DNA from: Virgibacillus subterraneus
GTDB taxonomy: Bacteria > Bacillota > Bacilli > Bacillales > Amphibacillaceae
Direction: 5' to 3'
DNA length: 64,000 nt
Assembly (NCBI RefSeq): GCF_900110695.1
Contig: NZ_FOEH01000004.1
Location: 62,001-126,000 of the forward strand
The notes below the pieces were generated by a model. The model had not been told where the DNA came from. It worked only from the letters and a program-made list of their open reading frames with translations, and did no database searches. The translations under genes were made by a program, and so were the position numbers. Position 1 is the stretch's first letter. Each line of letters begins with the position of its first letter. Positions 60,028 through 64,000 of this stretch are shown here, one piece after another.

Positions 60028-60062
60028 TCGACATTGTCACAGGATGTGGTGGTTTTAGTCGA
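60028..60062 (+). repeat. Covarying two-stem hairpin motif, copy 3
   Basis: Outer stem TCGAC / GTCGA, internal loop ATT and GGTTTTA, inner stem GTCAC / GTGGT (with wobble pairs), loop AGGAT. Confidence 0.65.
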
Positions 60063-60186
60063 ACATCATTTATTCCTTAAAATAAGGAGGTGTAGGAAAT
60101 CCACTAGTCACTGGGTGCTGGAGCCAGATGTTGCTTACACAGTAACCAAAGTACGTAACGCAAAAGATTTATACTATCTTACTCCA

Positions 60187-60225
60187 GAAATAGGGAACAA
60201 CAGTTACGTGTTCCCTATTTTTAGA
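60187..60225 (-). terminator. Rho-independent terminator after tsf
   Basis: AAATAGGGAAC (60188-60198) and GTTCCCTATTT (60210-60220) pair perfectly. Six bases past it lies the tsf stop. Confidence 0.85.
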
Positions 60226-60230
60226 ATTTA

Positions 60231-61115
60231 TTATTTTTTCATTTGGCTCTTTACTTCTTCAGCGAAATTTTCTTCACGTTTTTCCATACCTTCGCCTACT
60301 TCATAGCGAACAAACGTTTTCACTTCAGCACCTTTATCAGCTACATAATTCTTTACTTTTTGATCTGGATCTTTGACAAAATTTTGTTCCAAAAGACAAA
60401 TTTCTTCAAAGAATTTACCTAGACGACCCTCAACCATTTTTTCAACGATTTTTTCTGGCTTACCTTCATTTAAAGCCTGTGTTTTTAATACCTCGCGCTC
60501 ACGGTTTACTTCATCTTCAGACACTGCATCACGTGATACATAACGTGGACTAACAGCTGCTGCATGCATAGCTATATCTTTCGCAACTTCATCATCAGTT
60601 GTTCCTTCAAGTAAAGAAAGTACACCAATACTGCCTCCCATATGAAGATAAGCACCAAACGCATCATTATCCGTTTTGTTCAAAAGTGTAAAACGGCGAA
60701 GTGAAATCTTTTCTCCAATTTTAGCAATTATAGAGTTGATGTATGATTCAACTTTATCACCTTCACCATGAAGGTTTTGCTGTAAAGCTTCTTCAACTGT
60801 TTCAGGATTTTGCTTCACAATATGTTTACCTAGTTCAGATAGCAATTGTTTAAATTGATCATTTTTAGTTACAAAGTCTGTTTCGCAGTTAACTTCTAAA
60901 AGCACAGCAGAATTATTATCAATCTCAATATGTGTTAACCCTTCAGCAGCAACGCGGTCTGCTTTTTTCGCTGCTTTTGCAACACCTTTTTCACGTAAGA
61001 AGTCAATTGCTTTATCGATGTCTCCATCTGTTTCTTGAAGTGCTTTCTTACAGTCCATCATTCCTGCGCCGGTTCTTTCTCGAAGTTCTTTAACCATTTT
61101 AGCGGTAATGTCCAT
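60231..61115 (-). CDS. tsf: Translation elongation factor Ts
   Basis: 294 residues, guanine-nucleotide exchange factor for EF-Tu. The signature [16 protein letters not shown] (about 10-25) and [11 protein letters not shown] are present. The ATG at 61115 ([10 protein letters not shown]) has CAAGGAGG upstream; the longer reading to 61157 is not family-like. A strong terminator separates it from rpsB, and it may have its own promoter, since TTGACA occurs at 61171-61166 on the minus strand. Confidence 0.97.
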   Translation of the reverse strand: MDITAKMVKELRERTGAGMMDCKKALQETDGDIDKAIDFLREKGVAKAAKKADRVAAEGLTHIEIDNNSAVLLEVNCETDFVTKNDQFKQLLSELGKHIVKQNPETVEEALQQNLHGEGDKVESYINSIIAKIGEKISLRRFTLLNKTDNDAFGAYLHMGGSIGVLSLLEGTTDDEVAKDIAMHAAAVSPRYVSRDAVSEDEVNREREVLKTQALNEGKPEKIVEKMVEGRLGKFFEEICLLEQNFVKDPDQKVKNYVADKGAEVKTFVRYEVGEGMEKREENFAEEVKSQMKK

Positions 61116-61202
61116 TGTAAATCCTCCTTGTAATGTGAAACTATATTTTTTTTGCAAAACCTATGTGTCAATTTTACTTAAAACCCTTATACTTTGAAGT
61201 GC

Positions 61203-61254
61203 AAGCCTTAATTGCACTTATGCAGCAGGAAAGTATTTATACATTCATAGCTGC
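61203..61254 (+). repeat. Terminator-associated short repeat, copy 6
   Basis: AAGCCTTAATTGCACTTATG then CAGCAGGAAAGTATTTATAC and ATTCATAGCTGC. It directly abuts the T-run of the rpsB terminator. The CTTGGC hairpin half is missing. Confidence 0.75.
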
Positions 61255-61291
61255 AAAAAAGGGTGATAAAAGGCTTATCCCCTTATCACCC
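61255..61291 (-). terminator. Terminator between rpsB and tsf
   Basis: GGGTGATAA (61261-61269) and TTATCACCC (61283-61291) pair perfectly; six T follow on the minus strand. Full or partial termination here would set the S2 to EF-Ts ratio. Confidence 0.85.
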
Positions 61292-61305
61292 GACCTTTTA
61301 CAATA

Positions 61306-62073
61306 CTACTCTTTATCAGTTTCAGCGTTGTCTACAGCGACAGCTTCTTCAACTTGTGCTTTTGCTTGCGCTTCTACTTCTTCAGTTTCTTCGCCTTGCT
61401 TCACTTCTAGAATAGCGTCTGCTATTTTAGATGTTAAAAGCTTGACAGCACGAATTGCATCATCGTTCGCTGGGATAACATAGTCAATTTCATCTGGGTC
61501 ACAATTTGTGTCGACCATTCCGATAATCGGAATATTCAATTTATGTGCTTCAGCAATCGCAATGCGTTCTTTACGCGGATCGATTACAAACATAGCGTCT
61601 GGAAGTTTTTTCATTTCTTTTATTCCACCTAGAAATTTAACTAAGCGATCTTTTTCTTTCAATAAGTCTACTACTTCTTTTTTAGGAAGTACTTCAAAAG
61701 TACCATCCTCTTCCATACGCTCAATATCTTTAAGACGGTTGATACGTTTACGGATTGTTTGGAAATTAGTTAATGTTCCACCTAACCAGCGTTGGTTAAT
61801 ATAGTACATGCCAGAACGAGTTGCTTCATCACGAACTGAGTCCTGCGCTTGTTTTTTTGTACCTACAAAAAGAACTGTACCGCCATTTGATGCGATTTCT
61901 TTAACGTATTTGTACGCTTCATCTACCTTCTTAACTGTTTTTTGAAGGTCAATGATATAAATACCGTTACGCTCTGTGAAGATATATTTCTTCATCTTTG
62001 GATTCCAACGGCGTGTCTGGTGACCGAAATGTACACCAGCCTCCAACAATTGTTTCATCGAAATTACTGACAT
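61306..62073 (-). CDS. rpsB: 30S ribosomal protein S2
   Basis: 255 residues. [26 protein letters not shown] (6-31) and the [10 protein letters not shown] and [12 protein letters not shown] blocks are characteristic. The C-terminus is Glu-rich. AGGAGG precedes the ATG. It has a promoter at 62222-62250 with a leader of about 150 bases. Upstream, island 3 separates it from the swarming genes. Confidence 0.98.
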   Translation of the reverse strand: MSVISMKQLLEAGVHFGHQTRRWNPKMKKYIFTERNGIYIIDLQKTVKKVDEAYKYVKEIASNGGTVLFVGTKKQAQDSVRDEATRSGMYYINQRWLGGTLTNFQTIRKRINRLKDIERMEEDGTFEVLPKKEVVDLLKEKDRLVKFLGGIKEMKKLPDAMFVIDPRKERIAIAEAHKLNIPIIGMVDTNCDPDEIDYVIPANDDAIRAVKLLTSKIADAILEVKQGEETEEVEAQAKAQVEEAVAVDNAETDKE

Positions 62074-62221
62074 AAAAAATTCCTCCTATTGGTTTTATTC
62101 CTCCGCTTAGGTCATTTTTGCATAAAGACCATTAAATGGCACCATTTACCCAAATCACTAAACGTGTGTTGTTTAACTTGCTCACTTTCGATCGGTGAAC
62201 ATAGTATTTACACCAAAAATA

Positions 62222-62250
62222 AATATACCATATCAGATATTCGCAATCAA
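62222..62250 (-). promoter_or_regulatory. rpsB promoter
   Basis: On the minus strand -35 TTGATT (62250-62245), 17-base spacer, -10 TATATT (62227-62222). The leader it makes contains the inverted pair AAATGG / CCATTT near 62130-62145. Confidence 0.55.
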
Positions 62251-62505
62251 GTTTTATTAATAGTTTTCTCATAAACAATAATATTTTTTTGTTCTATTCG
62301 TAAATTATACCGCTCTTTAACCATTGCAGGCGATATAAACTCCAACACAGACTAAAGGTAACCAACTCTCAGTATATTACATGACTCTCTGCCCACGCAA
62401 CTGCTTTCACCGCTCCGGGTACCAAGGCGACATCTTCTCAAGCAGCCGCTTTTACAGTGTCCTCCTTAGCTTACCACGAGCCTTCGACGCATATGACGTG
62501 CTAGT

Positions 62506-62541
62506 GCAGACGTTGCCACAGGACGTGGCGTGCTTAGTCTG
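62506..62541 (+). repeat. Covarying two-stem hairpin motif, copy 4
   Basis: Outer stem GCAGAC / GTCTGC, internal loop GTT and GTGCTTA, inner stem GCCAC / GTGGC, loop AGGAC. All inner and outer pairs are Watson-Crick. Confidence 0.75.
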
Positions 62542-62689
62542 CCTCGCTAGCAAAAAACGCTCACTGTGGGGTTTCTTAGGCTCGCTTTCCGCAGTGTCTC
62601 GTAATTCCAACTGCTCGTTTAAATGATTTAGATCTTATTTAAATCCATCAAATACATTTTGCTAATTATAGGACATAATGAGTAAAATC

Positions 62690-62876
62690 CAGCGCAGGAA
62701 ATACACGAAGACTACTGCAGGAAACTGGCTAAAAACGGTCACCTCTGCGACCAACGCCGGTACTAGAACGTCCTGTTCGTCGTAGCAACAGCTGAAGATC
62801 CCGCAGGAAGCGGTTTTTGCTTCTGAGGAAGCTGGAGCGTTGCTCTAAGGTTAGTGAAGTGTATTTCCAGAGGGGT
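62690..62876. repeat. Palindromic intergenic element, long form
   Basis: Bounded by GGAAATACAC (62697-62706) and GTGTATTTCC (62859-62868), exact inverses 152 bases apart. Flanks also match the short form at 49616-49708 (AGCG... before, CCAGAG.GG after). It contains a reverse-oriented copy of the two-stem hairpin. Confidence 0.75.
62725..62760 (-). repeat. Covarying two-stem hairpin motif, copy 5 (reverse orientation)
   Basis: On + the order is CTGGC, TAAAAAC, GGTC, loop, GACC, AAC, GCCGG: exactly the mirror of the other copies, with both stems paired (one wobble) and the 7-base and 3-base internal-loop sides swapped as expected. Confidence 0.6.
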
Positions 62877-63000
62877 ATCATAGTGCTTAAGTGTTTTTCC
62901 GCATTATGTTGCAGTTTACAGATTTTGTTTCACAACGAACTTTTAGAATGGAGATGCTCTACCTATCCATAAGTCAGATAGACAGGGTAATTCTCTTGGT

Positions 63001-63420
63001 TTATTTACCATGCAGTTTTATTATTAGCTCTGCTTCAGTTTTTCCACAGTTCAACCGTCGTGCGATATCTTCCACTTTTAATCCTTGATCATAAAGCTGT
63101 AGTATTTTTGCTTGCATTGAAGTTTCGGAATCATCTACAACTTTAGCAGACTCAGGGATATATTCAGGTACATTTTCTTCTTTCTGTTCTGCTTCAAATT
63201 CTATCGATGATGGAGCAACGGTCTCAGAATTAGTCTTCCCAATTTCTTCCTCTAAAAAACGGTTTTCTTCTTTAATTTCCTCTAAATATGTTTCCAATAG
63301 TTCCATAATATCTTGTGAACTATCCTTTTTTAATAGCTGAAGCTGTTTGAACAATTGAAAGATTGCTACTAAAGCAACTAAGTGTAACAAAAAACTTATT
63401 ATAAGTAACATTGATGTCAT
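63001..63420 (-). CDS. swrB: SwrB-like swarming motility protein (DUF6115)
   Basis: 139 residues: one N-terminal membrane helix (about 3-24), a Glu-rich coiled coil, and a C-terminal helix-turn-helix-like stretch (ILQLYDQGLKVEDIARRLNCGKTEAELIIKL, shown in part). B. subtilis SwrB (YlxL) promotes flagellar type III export through FliP and is encoded right before rpsB. This layout and position match. AGAGGGATACG precedes the ATG. Last gene of the motility cluster. Confidence 0.82.
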   Translation of the reverse strand: MTSMLLIISFLLHLVALVAIFQLFKQLQLLKKDSSQDIMELLETYLEEIKEENRFLEEEIGKTNSETVAPSSIEFEAEQKEENVPEYIPESAKVVDDSETSMQAKILQLYDQGLKVEDIARRLNCGKTEAELIIKLHGK

Positions 63421-63429
63421 CGTATCCCT

Positions 63430-63729
63430 CTATCCACTAAAATCAATTTTTTTACCCAAGTAAGGATGTTCTGCAAATTCATCATACTCAGATTTAGCTT
63501 TCTGTTCTTCTGAATTATTAACACCCTGTTCATCTTCGTCCTTAATTTTAACGTCATTAATGCTTTCAAACTCTTGTACCCGCTTACGTTTCTGTTCAAT
63601 ATCTTTTAATTGACTTTGCGCAAGCGACTCTTGAAAGTGCTGGTTTTGTTTCAGCATTTGTTCTTGAAGTTTTCCTGCATCTTGTGTCCTTGGAAGCGCC
63701 ACCTGCATTTCTATTGATTTCCAGCTCAA
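63430..63729 (-). CDS. Small hypothetical protein of the motility cluster
   Basis: About 99 residues, highly polar. N-terminus SWKSIEMQVALPRTQDAGKL, middle Gln/Lys-rich helix (EQMLKQNQHFQESLAQSQL), and an EHPYLGKKIDFSG end. I recognise it as a protein found between fapA-like genes and swrB in Bacillaceae, but no function. The start is taken as the TTG at 63729, because GGAAG lies 8 bases upstream; the GTG at 63738 overlaps that site. Confidence 0.75.
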   Translation of the reverse strand: MSWKSIEMQVALPRTQDAGKLQEQMLKQNQHFQESLAQSQLKDIEQKRKRVQEFESINDVKIKDEDEQGVNNSEEQKAKSEYDEFAEHPYLGKKIDFSG

Positions 63730-63922
63730 CAGAATCACTTCCCTTAATTTTCTATTTTATACTTTGCATAACAATTTCATTATTGCCTAACTTCATTTAT
63801 ATATATTGATGATTTCTATCACTTTTACGTTTATATCTTCCAAAAGTAATAATTTCACTTGAATTAACTTGACCTCATATAATCAGAAGGAATTCATCTA
63901 TTGATTTATTCTCAATTGTCTT

Positions 63923-64000
63923 TTATTTCGATAGTGTTGCTTGTAATTCCTCTTTTTGTGCCAATAATTTTTTCTCATGATCAACTACCTTTTTGTTAAC
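63923..64000 (-). CDS. C-terminal end of an upstream protein, possibly FapA/DUF342
   Basis: An open frame of 25 codons enters from the right edge and stops at TAA (63925-63923). The residues are helical and charged (VDHEKKLLAQKEELQATLSK), like a coiled-coil tail. In related genomes a FapA/DUF342 gene stands here. Too short for a firm call. The 190 bases between it and the next gene are AT-rich. Confidence 0.45.
   Translation of the reverse strand, partial: VNKKVVDHEKKLLAQKEELQATLSK

Larger units (their letters stand above)
62326..62948. repeat. Non-coding island 3
   Basis: About 620 gene-free bases between swrB and rpsB. It starts with GCAGGCGATATAAACT (62326-62341) and ends with CAACGAACTTTTAGAA (62933-62948), both resembling the island 1 and 2 ends. 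62485-62584 is close to 6851-6950, with GCTAGTGCAGACGTTGCCAC identical in both. A 162-base-scale GGAAATACAC element occupies 62690-62876. The 81-codon frame at 62381-62626 lies wholly in repeat sequence. Confidence 0.7.

Noticed and set aside
62381-62626. An 81-codon frame in island 3
   Set aside because: It runs through repeat blocks shared with 6.85 kb, where the frame is not kept; no ribosome site.

Overview
The window is a low-GC, Gram-positive, endospore-forming chromosome segment, most likely from Bacillaceae of the Virgibacillus / Oceanobacillus / Lentibacillus kind. The gene order is nearly that of the Bacillus subtilis rpsB-to-hfq region. Sporulation genes (spoVK, cotE, spoVS, dpaA/dpaB, spoIIIE), PolC, RNase Y, RicA and the ymf cluster all point the same way. 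Every gene I can support is on the minus strand, so transcription runs from base 64000 towards base 1. Many starts are TTG or GTG (rimP, nusA, rseP, spoIIIE, recA, mlpA, ribF, bmp, nupO).

In transcription order: the end of the flagellar/swarming cluster (tail of a FapA-like protein, a small hypothetical gene, swrB-like; 64000-63001). Then rpsB, tsf, pyrH and frr (62073-58514), and uppS, cdsA, rseP and polC (58140-50847). An RsbR-like STAS gene is inserted next (50652-49807). The rimP-nusA-rnpM-ylxQ-infB-ylxP-rbfA-truB-ribF-rpsO-pnp translation and RNA cluster follows (48948-39265). Then come ylxY-mlpA-ymxH and the dipicolinate/diaminopimelate genes dpaA-dpaB-asd-dapG-dapA (39167-31826), and tepA-ylzJ-spoIIIE (31713-28365). 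A GntR regulator and a BMP-type nucleoside ABC importer come next (28137-22501), then ymfF-ymfH-ymfI-ymfJ-ymfK-rodZ-pgsA-cinA (22166-14688). The window ends with recA, rny, ymdB, spoVS, miaB, ricA and cotE (14512-7454), then mutS-mutL, a Dps, miaA, hfq and the start of spoVK (6604-1).

The genes serve linked jobs: ribosome and initiation-factor production, mRNA turnover (PNPase, RNase Y, Hfq), replication and repair (PolC, MutSL, RecA), envelope lipid synthesis (UppS, CdsA, PgsA, RseP) and sporulation. dapA, dapG, asd and dpaAB together supply diaminopimelate and spore dipicolinate. Compared with B. subtilis, dxr and proS are absent around rseP, and rnjB is absent between dapA and tepA. A Dps gene and an RsbR-like gene are extra.

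The most unusual content is non-coding. (1) A roughly 50-90 bp element recurs at six or seven places, nearly always abutting the 3' side of a transcription terminator and always in the same orientation. (2) Three long gene-free islands (6.65-7.35 kb, 49.3-49.8 kb, 62.3-62.95 kb), plus 59.97-60.13 kb, are built from shared modules. Among these is a two-stem hairpin present five times whose paired bases change together, which suggests a selected RNA or single-stranded DNA structure. (3) The rimP-nusA leader carries a promoter followed by two terminator-like hairpins, as expected for NusA autoregulation.
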